DNA of 64,000 nucleotides from Gigantopelta aegis (GCF_016097555.1 NC_054707.1:48508766-48572765); one strand, 5' to 3'; positions 1 to 35,932 are shown, numbered from the stretch's first letter. Made by a program: numbers and translations. The notes: generated by a model not told the origin, from the sequence alone.

Positions 1-290
1 AATAGAAACAGGACAGGAAAGTTGAGGGTATTAATAGATTATGCCGTCTGTGTAATCAGAGTATAGAGGACAAAATACATTTGTTAACAAAATGCCCTTC
101 AAATTTAACCCGTAGGAATATATTGTACACAAAAATAGACATACACTATCGTGATTTTATCAGCTTAACTGACTTCGACATTTTTCCCCTTCTAGACTCG
201 CATATCACCAATAGTTGGGGCACGCATGTTACGAAATATTTTTACACAAACAGAAAATTGCTCCTTTGCCCACAACATGCATACTTGATA
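1..290 (+). pseudogene. C-terminal fragment of a non-LTR retrotransposon reverse transcriptase
   Basis: Frame 3 is open from position 6 to the stop after position 290. It carries a Cys-x2-Cys ... His-x4-Cys cluster (CRLCNQ ... HLLTKCP) preceded by a basic stretch, which is the arrangement seen at the C-terminus of many LINE-type polymerases. No polymerase motifs lie inside the window, so only the tail of the element is visible. It may continue to the left of position 1. Family assignment rests on the zinc-knuckle-like spacing alone. Confidence 0.45.
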
Positions 291-390
291 TAAAATATTT
301 TTAGGCATTTATCATAAAAACACGACGCGACTTGATTCGTTTGTATCAAAATGGTTTTAATACATCTATATATTTATAATTTAGTTAAGA

Positions 391-460
391 CATCCAATAA
401 CCGATGTTTAATAAATCAGTGTGCACTAGCGGTGTCGTTAAACAAAACAAACTTTAACTT
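391..460 (+). repeat. SINE 3' tail fragment
   Basis: The stretch from CATCCAATAACCGATG to GTCGTTAAACAAAACAAAC matches the 3' ends of the SINE copies at about 37.98-38.05 kb and 47.22-47.28 kb. The tRNA-like head and central body are missing. The rest of 300-930 is AT-rich with no gene recognised. Confidence 0.6.
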
Positions 461-932
461 TAGTAGTTGTAAGGAATATAGTATTCTTATTTCAAAGATG
501 GCGACTTACTGCAAACCTTTGGAATTTTGGAACTATATTTAGAAAACCTGCGGGAACGATTCATCGCTTTCAAAGACGTACACGAATTTGATAGAAACCC
601 AAATCAGTATAACAACAGGTGTCTATACATAAAATTAATATTAATTATGTAAAACCTAAAAAGGGAGCTTAATTTTTGCTAGGTTTGGCCATAGAGTTGA
701 AACTTATAAAAGACCAAACTTGTTTCAGAATAAAATAAATAAACTATATTCTACCAATACGGCAACAGGCTCGTGTAAACTGATTGGAAATTGCAGCAGT
801 GCTGGCTATATCGTGATTCTGTCCTGTCAAATAAATATATGGGAATATTTGTATTACTTAAAATAATTTCATAATGAAATGATGTCAGTTTTCATACATT
901 ATATACTGTTACCATTAAATTATGGGCTTGCT

Positions 933-2503
933 GTGAACTCGTATGGAAAACTTACTCGTGTGGGGGGAAATGCAGTGAACTCGTATGGAAATCCACAAGT
1001 GAACTCGTATGGGGGAAAATGCAGTGAACTCGTATGGAAATTACAAACTGATATATCCAATACTCATTATACTGTATACAATATAGCAACTTCAAGAACT
1101 TTTGTGTAGTTTTTATGCAGAGTTCGACAAATCAGCTAGCCCGCTATTTATTATTCATTGGATGCTTGTTACAAAATAAATTAAACATGATTGAACATAC
1201 TTTGAACATACGGGTGACACGAAAATACAGGGTTCCAGCTGGAAAATTTTCATTAATAGCCAAAGTTGTAGCCAAATGTTTACTTTTATAGCCACGATAT
1301 AAATTTTATAGCCAAAAGAGCGGATTGAAAATTTTAATATTTATATTTGTGTTATTTATTCTCAAATTCATGTGGTGTATTTGTCCTAGTGAGCAATACA
1401 TTTGTGATTCTTTTCAGGTTTTCTTGAACTGCTTTTTAAATGGCCCATTCAGATTGTTAACAAACTATAATTATGAAATAAAAACAACCCGAGGTAAAGT
1501 GTATATGTTTAAATTTTATTTGTGTCAGAAAGCTATATTACCTGTGATGGAACATCATATTTCTTGTATACAAAGATCAAACAGGCCCCACACAACATAT
1601 TTAGCATGTGGTAACTTCAAACATTCTCTAAATTCTGCTATCTGTTATTTGTACGTGAGATTTCAAATCGCGATCCCGTTTGTACTTGGTTGGTTGCGGC
1701 ATTGTGTTGTAATCACTGGTGGTCCCGCAACGCTTAGCATCACCACGTGATAACTGTGATTAAAGATCGCATTTGAACGAGCGTTTGATTTACTAGAACA
1801 AAGTTTTAAAATTAAACCTAAACAATGATACAAAATGCAAATTATCTTGGTAGATAAAACATAAGAATATAATTCGGTGTGAAACTTAAATAAAAAATTG
1901 TGGACCCGCATATCTGGCGTTTTAATAGGTTATACCAAGCTTACGCAAACTGAAATAAATATATTCATACGAATGAAGTACTCGATCGATTAGAGCCCTG
2001 TATGTAGATTTTATTTGTGAGGAATCGTTAACGATTTGATTGGTTCACGATTCACTGCATCCACATTTTATTTTATTAAGGGCAAGGGTTTCGCGCGTAT
2101 ATTTTCTTTGGAATGGCAGCGACATTAAATATATATATATATATATATTAGGAAAATAAGATTATCCGAATTTCGGGAAACATTGGTTGAAAAAAATATC
2201 GCCTGATTGACCAGATTATAGCCAAATTTGTGATAATTCGCGAATTGGCGACAATGGCGAACGGCAGCTGGAACCCTGAAAATAGGTGACTGTCGTTGAC
2301 GCACAAACTGCGGTTGACACGCAAATAGTTGACTGATGGTGACATAAATAAGAAGCATGTATACAAAACAAGTGTCAAAATACACATTTAAGAGAAATAT
2401 CAAAGTATATTTGCATATCCATACATCCCCATACGAGTTCACCGTTATTTTTTTACATACGAGTTCGTTTTCCATACGAGTTTTCCGTTCATACGAGTTC
2501 ACC
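933..2503. mobile_element. Probable non-autonomous DNA element with clustered subterminal repeats
   Basis: GTGAACTCGTATGG occurs four times at 933-1040 on the plus strand, and its reverse complement CATACGAGTTCACC with variants occurs four times at 2428-2503. Opposed clusters of one short motif at both ends of about 1.6 kb resemble the subterminal repeats that bind a transposase. The interior has no convincing protein; it holds a (TA)n run at 2128-2149 and, at 1119, a CAGAGTTCGACAAATC motif identical to the ends of the hAT-like element at 31.46-32.67 kb, so the region is probably composite. Confidence 0.45.
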
Positions 2504-2930
2504 GCATCCCAAATTATGTATTGTGTACAATTTATCGATTAGTAGAACCTTTTAAACAAATAATTTATGTATTTTATGTAATAAAAATATTTCATTTTAT
2601 TCGTTTTTGTTGTGCATTCATTTATCGTTTGTGGTGTTAATTATAAAAAAAATTATTGTTTAAATATAATTAAAATATATAAATATATTTCATGAATTTG
2701 TATGTTATTATGGGTTTATTAGTTCATTAATTTTTCCGGTTTTGCCAGTTTGTTGTTGGGCTGTTGTATCATTAAACATATATTTTAATAAATATACTTT
2801 TCATTCTTTTAACATTTAAATATTTATTTGAAGTCTTCTTCTGTTTAAAAATGTTCTATAAAAAAAAAAAAATTCTGTGTTACGGGCCACCTAATTCTGC
2901 AAAGGACCATTAATTAGTTCCCCACATTCG
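2504..2930. other. AT-rich intergenic DNA
   Basis: Very AT-rich sequence with short A and T runs. I see no gene, RNA gene or repeat boundary here. Confidence 0.5.
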
Positions 2931-4145
2931 ATATATATAGTGTCACTTATTACATAATTTTCAATATATAACGTTCATTCTTTCAATGTTAACAATGTAT
3001 ATAAAGTGTATTAAAAGAAAATACATTAAAAATGTGTTAAACATATAAACACGGGATAGAATGAAAAACATTATATGTCACTTAATCGGCTACCGTCTAC
3101 ACGTGGACTTTAAAGGAACATCGAAGGTAGTTGTTTACAATAGTGATAGTTTCACTTTAGTATAGTGCAAGACATGAAATGAAAACACACAAAATTAAGT
3201 AACACATCAACTTTTATTTACACTTGCCATGAAATAAGACACAAATACAATTATAACGAATTAGGTTGGTTTTAGCAATTAAAATAAAATCCATCCACTG
3301 AAAAATTAACACTCTAGCTTTGACGTCTAAACAAACAATGATCAGAATTTGGACAAGCGAAACCAACACTACAAAAGTAATAATGTACGAAAAACATGAT
3401 CTTGATCTACTCAACATAAATTTAGGCGTACATGGTACCTTTTGCCATCTCAAAGTAACACAAAATATTTTAGTAATTTTAGTTAATATAGTTTACTCAT
3501 GACTGCTCAAATCAAAACTCTTAAATAATGTATCCTTAATATAATAATAATAATTTTTTTAAAGCTTACTATATAAGTAAATTATTATATACCAATTAAG
3601 AAATATATGTACCAAATTACCATACCAAAATTAATACAAATAAACCAAATTATATCCATATAATAAAAATAATTTATATTAAATAAAAAAATCCTAAATC
3701 CGTTTTCACAACAGCGTTTTCCTTTACTGGTTTCATTCCTTTCCTTTTATTGCCAATTTTTTTTTTTTTTTTAATTTAAAAATTTAAACACATTTTTAGT
3801 CAAAGGTTGTAAATCAGAATCATCAATGACATATTTTACTAAAAAAAAAAAAAAAATTCACCATCCCCTTGGCTTTTCAACTTCGATATTCCTTTAAACT
3901 CCACGTGTAGACGGTATTAAGTGACATATAGTGTTTGTCATTCTATCCCGTGTGAATGAACAGCAATTTTAAACTATTATTATTACATGTGTTATCATCG
4001 TTGTATATAATGTTTGTCATTGTATCCCGTGTTTATATGTTTAACACATTTTTAATGTATTTTCTTTTAATACACTTTATATACATCATTAACATTGAAA
4101 GAATGAATGTTATATATTGAAAATTATGTAGTAAGTGACACTATA
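2931..4145. mobile_element. Long inverted repeat with an unrelated 750-bp centre
   Basis: The left arm (about 2,931-3,131) is the reverse complement of the right arm (about 3,880-4,145). Both contain GTCTACACGTGGA, a match to CGGGATAGAATGA, and AAAATACATTAAAAATGTG or their complements. The right arm carries roughly 75 bp extra, which is one more copy of the satellite motif ATTCTATCCCGTGTG. The centre (3,132-3,880) is AT-rich and non-coding. The form fits a TIR transposon or foldback element, and its right arm runs directly into the satellite that follows. Confidence 0.6.
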
Positions 4146-6150
4146 TACTGTTCATCATTCTATCCCATGTGAATGAAAGTAAATTATATATAATTTGTAA
4201 TGTCATCGTCCTATATACTGTTCGTCATTCTATCCCGTGTTGATATGTTTAACATATTTTAAAGTATTTTGTATTTAAAACCCTTTTAAGACACCTGATA
4301 TACATTGATAATATTGAAATAATGAACTTTACATATGAGAAATTATTTAGTAAGTGACACTATATACTGTTCGTCATTCTATCCTGTGTTGATATGTTTA
4401 ACATATTTTTAAAGTATTTTTTATTTAAAACCCTTTTAAGACACCTGATATACACTGATAACATTGAAATAATGAACTTTATATATGGGAAATTATTTAG
4501 TAAGTGACACTATATACTGTTCGTCATTCTATCCCGGGTGGATGAATGTAAATTATTTAAAAAAAAATTGTAATGTAATCGTCCTATATACTGTTCGTCA
4601 TTCTATCCCGTCTCTACATCTTTAACACTTTTAATGTGTTTTTGAATTATTTTTCCACCAAAATATCTAAACCCCTTTTTTATATAATACTCCCCAAAAT
4701 AAACCCCTTTTAAGACATTTGATAATATTGAAAGAATGAAAGTTATATATTGAAAAATATGTAGTGAATGACACTACATACTGTTTGTCATTCTATCCCG
4801 TGTTTATATGTTTCACCTATTTTTAATGCTACTTTTATTTATTTTTCCCACAAAAAATATCTAAACCCCTTTTTCATATAATAGTCCCTAACATAAAACC
4901 CTTTTAAGACACTTGATAACATTTAAAGAAAGAAAGTTATATATGGCAAAATATGTAGTGAATTACACTATATACTGTTCGTCATTCTATCCCGTGTGAA
5001 TGAAAGTAAATTGCAATAAATGATTAGTGTCCACATCTCATATAAAGAGATAACTCTTGATAGAATGAAAATGTTAAATGCCACTCAATATATGGAAAAT
5101 TATGTAGTGAGTGGCACTATATACTGTTCGTCATTCTATCCCGTGTGAATGAAAGTAAATTGCAATAACTTATTACTGTCGACGTCTCTTAATAAGAGAT
5201 AACTCTTGATAGAATGAAAATGTTAAATCCCACTCGATATATGGAAAATTATGTAGTGAGTTACACTATACTATTCGTTATTCTATCCCGTGTGAATGAA
5301 CATAAAATATTGAAAAAATTGTAATGTCATCGTCCTATATACTGTTCGTCATTCTATCCCGTGTTTATATTTTTAACACAATTTTAATGCTATTTTTATT
5401 TCTTTTCCTCCCAAAAATATCTAAACCTCTTTTTTTTATATAATAGTCCAAAATAAAACCCTTTTATGACACTTGATAATATTGAAAGAAAGAAACTTAT
5501 ATATTGAAAAATATGTAGTAAATTACACTATATACTGTTCGATCATTCTATCCCGTGTTGATATGTTTCACATAATTATAATGCTATTTTTATTTCTTTT
5601 CCCCCCAAAAAAAATCTAAACCCCTTTTTTTTAATATAATATTCCCCAAAATAAAACCCTTTTAAGACACTTGATAATATTGAAAGAAATAAACTTATAT
5701 ATGGCAAAATATGTAGTTAATTACACTATATACTGTTCGTGATTCTATCCTGTGTTGATACGTTTCACATAATTTTAATGCTATTTTAAATACTTTTCCC
5801 CAAAAAAATATCTAAACCCCTTTTTTTATGTAATATTCCCCAAAATAAAACCCTTTTAAGACACTTGATAACATTGAAAGAAACAAAGTTATATATGGCA
5901 AAATATGTAGTGAATGACACTATATACTGTTCGTGATTCTATCCCGTGTTCATATGTTTAACATAATTTTTATGCTATTTTTATTTCTTTTCCCCAAAAA
6001 AATATCTAAACCCCTTTTTTTATATAATAGTCCCCAAAATAAAACCCTTTTAAGACACTTGATAACATCGAAAGAAACAAAGTTATATATGGCAAAATAT
6101 GTAGTGAATGACACTATATACTGTTCGTCATTCTATCCCGTGTGAATGAA
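3890..6150 (+). repeat. Satellite array, about 17 copies, period about 150-195 bp
   Basis: The motif GTTCGTCATTCTATCCCGTG and close variants recur near 3937, 4013, 4150, 4218, 4370, 4520, 4595, 4787, 4978, 5127, 5273, 5345, 5540, 5732, 5930 and 6122. The later units are about 191-198 bp apart and share the segments CCTTTTAAGACACTTGATAA and AAAATATGTAGTGAAT. Some units are short forms of about 70-150 bp. The motif also occurs in the arms of the inverted repeat at 2.93-4.15 kb, so the array seems derived from that element's ends. Confidence 0.8.
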
Positions 6151-6300
6151 AGCAAATTACAATAAATTATTACTGTCGACTTCTCTTATAAAGAGATAAC
6201 TCTTGATAGACATCTCTTATAAAGAGAGAACTCTTGATAAAATGAAAGGTTAAACCAATCGATAAATGGAAAATTTTCAATCCCGTATGGGATAGAATCA

Positions 6301-7125
6301 CGATATAGCCGCAGTGCTGTCAAGTCTCACTCATTTAGCGTAAGACTCACATATTCAGCGTGAGTCTCACATGTCACGCTCTCAAGCCGGTACATGATTT
6401 TCTCACGCATTTTAAACATAACAAAAAAACAATTATACATATACCATCAACGTCCCAAACTGCGTTGACCTAATGACATGAATACGATATTTACGGAAAT
6501 ACTATTCTACATTTTTCAACTACGATATGTGAAATAAAATAGATTGCAATCAGTTAACGTAAAACAGCAACAATGTTGACGTAAAACGAATCCATTTCAC
6601 GATAGTAAATAAAAGTGAAGTACCCTCTGGTAAACAGGAAAGAGTGCAACGTTTCTAACTGCATTCAGGCGCATGCGTTTAAAAAAGTATTGTACAGCGC
6701 ATGTGCGGTTTCTCATTTTCCATTTTTAAGGCCACTATATGAAAAGAAAGAAAAACATTCTTAACCATACACAATTGACTAAAGGAAAAATTCAATTTCT
6801 CAAGCGTTCTAGTCCGGTCCACGTTTTACCAACACCCATCGCTAACACTTGTTGTCAATACTGATAGGCATTACGTTTATACCAGTGAATAGTTTGTAAA
6901 ATAAAAAAAAATTAAGAATTGATTGTTAATTAACACAATTTATATACTCAAAATTATTTACAATTGTTGTGAATGGATTATGAATATTATTACTACAGTA
7001 GAGGCACATAAATGTAGCATACCTTTTGCAGATTGAATATAACAATTGAAAACAAATTCTAACAACAGGGGTGTTAAAAATCATACAAATTAAATGCTTT
7101 GACCTTGTTGATCTGGCACATGTGA
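6301..7125. other. Intergenic DNA with two NRF1-like motifs
   Basis: No coding gene is evident. GCGCATGCG at 6669-6677 and GCGCATGTGCGG at 6697-6708 match the NRF1/alpha-Pal consensus typical of housekeeping promoters. CUL2 needs a 5' UTR exon somewhere upstream of the acceptor at 10,193-10,194, so this may be its promoter. There is no direct evidence for a transcription start. Confidence 0.25.
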
Positions 7126-7272
7126 GCATGGGCGTATGGGGACTCTTTGATTTAGGGGGGCTGGAGGGATTGATTTGCCCGAAATTTTTCCCACTGTTTT
7201 GCCTGAATTTGGGGGGGGTGGGTGCAATTACCCCCCTGCCCCCTCCCCCCCCCCCGGGTCGTACGCCCATGC
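7126..7272. mobile_element. Small MITE
   Basis: It is bounded by GCATGGGCGTA and the inverted TACGCCCATGC. The inside is rich in G and C homopolymers, which could cause sequencing errors. Confidence 0.5.
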
Positions 7273-7525
7273 ATGTGAGGTCATGTGACACACACCGAAT
7301 GTTAATTCATCCTCCATTTTAAGTCAATTTCTATGAGTCATGTAGACCCGATATATAGGTAATTTTAAGGAACAAACAAAAAACGACTTGGTAAAATTAA
7401 TGGTTTTAGGGTATGTAAAGTTTTGTATTTAGATACTTGTTTGAACTTTATTGTTAATGAAAATTTTCTAGAACTGAAGAAAAATCACACAAATGAATGA
7501 CAAGCAAACAACAACAAATCAGATG

Positions 7526-7914
7526 TTAAAGGGACATTCCTGAGTTTGCTGCAATTTTTAAGATGTTATCGACTAACAGAGACTTTTTAACGATTGTAAT
7601 TACATATCAAATATATTTGTCTGCCTAAAATATTAGTGGCTATATATAAAACATGTTTCTGATCATTCTAATATTTGTATTACGTTAACTTTCATCTTAT
7701 TTCCTAAAATATAGTTTTTTCGTACGTACGAAATTATTTGAAGACAAAATCCAGTTTGGGCTTCTTAGAAATATTAAGATGACCAGAAACACATTGAATA
7801 TACAGACACTGATATTCTACAAGAAAACATATTTAATATATAAGTTTAATCGTAGAAATATTTTATTATTCAGAAACACCTTACAATGCAGCGAACTCAG
7901 GAATGTCCCTTTAA
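7526..7914. mobile_element. Palindromic MITE with TTAA-bounded ends
   Basis: The left end TTAAAGGGACATTCCTGAGT and right end ACTCAGGAATGTCCCTTTAA are perfect inverted copies, and the similarity extends inward through GTTTCTGATCATTCTAAT and its complement. TTAA at both outer edges would suit a piggyBac-type target site, though the TTAA may instead belong to the terminal repeat. A left-half copy lies at 36,535-36,740. Confidence 0.7.
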
Positions 7915-8299
7915 GTACACAAGAAAACAAAGTGAACGGAGTTGGAAGCATAATGCAGTTAGGGATGTTGACGATATATTTTTTGTTCATTCGATCTCGA
8001 CAACTGACAGACAAGCCTGTGACTGCCGGCCAGCCCAGTTAAGCATTGTAAGGCATTAAAATCATATAATAGGTGTTCACGCTGTTTATTGATCAGAATC
8101 TCGAACATTGACCAATTGTCAGCGTGCTTATTTCTCGCACCGGTTTATTCAGATTCACGATGTCAGACTCCGACCAGACAAAATCTCACTCCTTGGGGAA
8201 AGTTCCAACTTGAGATCTCTGTTGCAGGTCGGTGAGAGTTCCTCCCATTCCCCTTTAGAAGTATCTATAATGTTTATAATAATAAAACAAAATATAATA

Positions 8300-8646
8300 C
8301 GGCAAGACTTTCCAACATTCCAGTAGTCAGTTCATTCAGGTTTAGGGTTAGGGTTAGTGATAGTATATGTATTATCATACATGCTGGAACATTCGGAAGT
8401 CTTTCCGAGTAATTAATTTAATTTAGACTTCGTACAGAATTCTTCTTGAATATTAGGGTTACCCAGTTCCTTTTGGTAAAATGTCCAACCATTACCCCCC
8501 TATTTTGGTTAGTAGGGTTAGAGTTAGATTTACCTGTATGGCAAGACTTCCTTACGTTCCAGCATTCAATTCATTCAGGCTTAGGTTTAGGGTTAAGGTT
8601 AGTGATAGTATTAGCATGCATACAGGAACGTTTGGAAGTCTTTCCA
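8300..8646. repeat. Two foldback copies containing telomere-like TTAGGG
   Basis: Two related units, about 8300-8407 and 8540-8646, each start with GGCAAGACTT, carry an interstitial (TTAGGG)-like run, and end in the near-complement GGAAGTCTTTCC. The run TTTAGGGTTAGGGTTAG is at 8341-8357. They look like short hairpin elements that carry telomere-like DNA, not a true telomere. Confidence 0.55.
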
Positions 8647-8933
8647 CATGTATTTAGGGTTAGTGTTACTTTTTAGGTTAGAGTGAACTACGTTACTTCT
8701 TTATACATGTATCAATATAATGGGGGGATCACAGGCAGATATCTTTCCGTTTAACACCAGAATTTTGTTAAAAATAACTAAAAGTAAAAGAAACATTAGT
8801 CTTAAATTGTAAGTGGTGGATTATATTTTATAACCACGATGTACTTATGTTGTGGCATAATTTTACAAATATTTTGATGTATAAATGTAAAATAAATTAC
8901 TCAACCAATTTAACTGTATTATTGATTTGCACA

Positions 8934-8980
8934 GTCATACATACATACATACATACATACATACATACATACGTATGTAT
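8934..8980. repeat. (CATA)n microsatellite
   Basis: About ten tandem tetranucleotides, ending in ACGTATGTAT. The flanks (8.65-9.34 kb) show no gene. Confidence 0.85.
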
Positions 8981-9341
8981 TTTTAGATCTGTCTCATTAT
9001 ATAGCCCTAGATAGTTTTTTACACTGTATTTGTCATTTGTCAAGCTTTGACAGTCACAAACTTAATATTAGTGACACAAAAGTTTACCTAAAGTTCTAAA
9101 CTGAACAGTGGAGGGATAATCTAGTTCCATTGTGTTTATTGAATGTAAGTTGTACCTCTGAAACCACACGGTCCCTGCAGGTAGCAGTCATTATTTATGG
9201 CAGAATATCACATCGGCCGATTAGACAGCTACACGTGGTGCGATATACACATAGTTTGGGTTAATTGGCAGTCTTGTATTAATCAACAGTACCTGAGCAA
9301 TCACAATTAAATTATTCATTATTCATATGGTAATTAGGAGC

Positions 9342-9537
9342 AGGGCTAGCTTCGGGTGAGCAGAACATTTCGCCAAATTATCTATTAAACTTCAAGAATT
9401 GCAAAAACCCAGAACTTTATTTTCTAACAAAATATTAATTATTACATGTAATTATTTCGCCAAATTAAAAAAAAAAAGTGCCAATTGTTTTCAATGCTTA
9501 CAACTGACAAATTTGGTAAGTGTCAGAGCTAGCCCTA
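9342..9537. repeat. Imperfect inverted repeat, possibly hAT-like
   Basis: CAGGGCTAGC near the left edge faces GAGCTAGCCCTA near the right edge, with TTCGCCAAATTAT and AAATTTGGTAAG as further imperfect complements. It is a degraded small element at best. 9.54-10.19 kb holds nothing recognisable. Confidence 0.3.
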
Positions 9538-10194
9538 AGGAGCTTTGTTATAAAGTTATTTTGTTACAAACAAGATTGGAATTTGTTGACATCTTGTGGT
9601 ATCTTTTTTAAACATTTATTTATCCAAATAAATTTTTTGGCTTGGCGCTTAGTGGAAAAATATCAACTGTATTTCATTTTAAATGAAATTGCAACATGTC
9701 AGAAAGTCTGACTAAATATCAGCTTGTTTATTGATGAACAAAATGTTCCCTTCCCTCCATCGAAGTACTTATAAATTGCATAATTTTATCCACATTTGAT
9801 CATTTATTTTGTGCAAGAACATGCCACTCAACCTTAACACAGTCTTATGTTATATATTCTTGCGTAAAATAAACGTGCAATAAATAGGAAGTGAAAACTT
9901 TAAAACTATGCAAATTTTTTATCTGTGCAGCCCTATTATATACCAGGTGTCTGTAAATAACTAATTTATTATAGTCGAGAAAAAATACAGAAAATATTTA
10001 AAAGTTAAAACAATAAGTGCCAAATTTACGATGCCTGTTTTTCTTAGGAGCGGGTGTTTAGGCATTGGGAAATGTACGTAGTTAAACACATGTAAGACAA
10101 ACAGGCTTTGTAAATTTGGCCCTAACTGTTTAAGCACAAAATACTAGCAACTAACAAACTGAACTTGTAGTGATTTTGTGTTTTAATGTTTCAG

Positions 10195-33253
<23,059 letters not shown>

Positions 33254-35060
33254 TGCACAGCACTTGATTCCGTTAGAGTGAGACTCCACCAGTTGGGAGT
33301 GTGTGGACCCGTGTCTCGTAACGCCCTCGTACACAGTCTCGACAAGACTTCCAGTGTGCCGTACTGTCTGGAGCCACACCGAGTGCGACAAGGTTTTCTC
33401 ATTCACTCTCTCTCTCACACACACTCCAATACGGAAACATTTTCTCGAACAATGCCATGAAATATGTGATACACGATTAACAATGTTTGTATTTGATTTT
33501 ATTGTGATTTCCAACATGCAGAGGTTATACTGGAAATACGTTTTCTTTAGCCAACGTCAGAGGATATTTTTTTTTTGAAAATTATTGAAAGTACAATTTA
33601 TGCAAATTTCAGCCAATCTGTGTGAAATATAGCAGTTTGGTTAATTTGGTTTCAAACAAGGTGAGACCTGAATAGGATGAGAAATGGATGTCTTAGTCAT
33701 CATCATCATCATCATTATCATCATCAACAACAACTATTTAAATCATCAGTTTACAAAAATAATAAAATAAAAAAACTCCCATTATTTAAATGCATTGGAT
33801 AGAAAAGAAATGAAAATGTGTTGACTGATATTATAACATAGTGTTTGTTAACCATTTTACTGTTATTGGTTTCCTAAATGCTATGTCCTGAATAGTATAT
33901 TAACGAAATGTTGCGAACATTCAGTGGTTGAGATGGAGACTTTGTGTTTACTAAATGGTAAATATCGGTCATTATCTACAAGATGGAGAAAAGCAGTCCA
34001 CTGCTGCCGTATAGGTTGCATTTTCCACCAGCAGCAAGATGATTTTCATATGTAGCTTACCACAGGCACAGGTGTGTCAAAGCTGGAGGGGCCGATATTT
34101 AATCAAACATATACGAAAATGAACTTAGTCATTGATTCACTCAAAAGTAAGTCAAATTTTAAAAATTCCTGGGGACTCCCCTTATACCATTGTAGCAAGA
34201 TGGGAGACCACTCCTCTGTTGTACCTGCCCCTTCACCTTCCTAATGTCAGATTCCGTTAATGCTCTTGGGATAGCACATTTTAAAACTGAACATATCTGT
34301 GAAGGAGAATCTGTTTCAGCCAGACAAAAATCTTGGGTTTCTATACTATGGAACTACATTTCACCCCTACTTTTGACAGTGAATGAATGTCTTAAGTTTT
34401 TTGAGTTTTGACTTTTGCTGAAATTGGAAGGAAATGATACAGAATGAATTTAAAGTACTAGTGTTGGGTCGTTAGTTCTAATCAGTTTGCACCAAGTGAT
34501 CTATTTTCAATTTTTCAATAAGTTAAAGAGTTATATAATCACAAGAAAGATTTAAACTATTAGGATTATGCACCTATTCTCGTGTTCACCGAGAAAGACT
34601 TGACAAATCATTCACTTAGTACCTATTTAATATCTGTTTTCTGTACGTACCCATGAAAATAAATCAAACCGTAGCATATTTTCATGAATTCTATCATTCA
34701 AACTGTACAAATGAGTACAGTTACCATTTCCTGTGACAGTTAATTATGGATATTTATGATCAGTTATCTCTTCAGTAGAGCCTAACCAATAGTTTTCTAT
34801 TATAATCTATCATTGGAACATCACTAGTAGATATAATATCCAATACAATCATTTGACATGAATATGTATGAAGATTTACAAAGTAAACATTTTATGTCAT
34901 GTGCTATTCCACTGATCTTGAACCTTGGGGTTTGGAGGGTGGGGGTTAGAGCACCATGTGGTATCATTGTAAGGTGTAATGTAAATCCCTGTCAATAACA
35001 AATTTAGTTTTATTTAGTTATTTTCAGTTCCTAATATAATAAACGACTTTACAATCAGAT
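33254..35060 (+). other. CUL2: CUL2 3' UTR and downstream flank
   Basis: Follows the CUL2 stop codon. It contains a (CAT)n run at 33,691-33,728 and AATAAA hexamers near 33,760 and 34,658, with AATAAAC near 35,038. The polyadenylation site cannot be chosen from sequence alone. No further ORF of note. Confidence 0.5.
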
Positions 35061-35822
35061 GAGGTATAACAACCCTAAAGCAATTATTGAGCATATAATA
35101 TTCTGCCAGTTGATTAAATGGAAAACTGATATGATCTCTTACGAGAAGTGGCAAATCAGTTGGCAATGTGCTATTATTTCTTAGTTTGAAAAAAAAAATT
35201 GAGTTTTAGTTTTGTTTGATTTAATGAGATGTTTTGTAATATCGCTGTTGAAATGTGACTATGTCATTGTATGGCGAGTCCTTCTGGACATAATGTTCCA
35301 CCACACATTATAAGCAAAAATATATAGAGAATTCGTCTTTAGTGTTCTGTAATATGGAAAATATCAACTGAGTTTACGTTAATCAGTGTTTTTGTCAAGG
35401 CTCCGATGATACAAATATCGATTAACTAGGTGAGGTCAATATTTTACATATTAAAAACATGAGTAGCGAATTCTATTTATCATGTAACTCTTCTAAAATA
35501 ATTTGATATTTAGTAAATCAGATAAAGTTACCTCCATCGGTAATATGATGTCATAGCGATTAGCGTAGAATGTAGTTTGACAATGGATGATATGGGCAAG
35601 TTATAGGATAACAGTTTATAATCTTTATTAAAAGTTATCAAATACTAACATTAACCCTTGCCCTAATGTAGAAGCTGAACAAATAACTGGGACCCAATAT
35701 ACCCAGTACTGCAATGAAATTACACTGCAGCCAGAATATTTGATGATCAGAACGTATCATCTCTTAATCTTACAATTGTAGTGAAAGCTCATGAACAGCC
35801 TCCTGAGGCACAAAACATACCT

Positions 35823-35932
35823 GGCCCCATGCTTATAAACTTTTAATAAAGTCCAGACTTTAACATCATGGCAACACCATTCAAATAGCATTATGTTAAA
35901 GTCTAGACTTTAAGTTTTGTAAGCATGGGCCC
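35823..35932. mobile_element. Palindromic MITE, 110 bp
   Basis: GGCCCCATGCTTATAAACTT and AAGTTTTGTAAGCATGGGCC are near-perfect inverted copies, with AAAGTCCAGACTTTAAC inside both arms. The surrounding 35.06-36.32 kb has no other recognised feature. Confidence 0.75.

Noticed and set aside
8341..8357. Telomere or chromosome end
   Set aside because: Only two to three TTAGGG units inside a hairpin repeat, with unique sequence on both sides.
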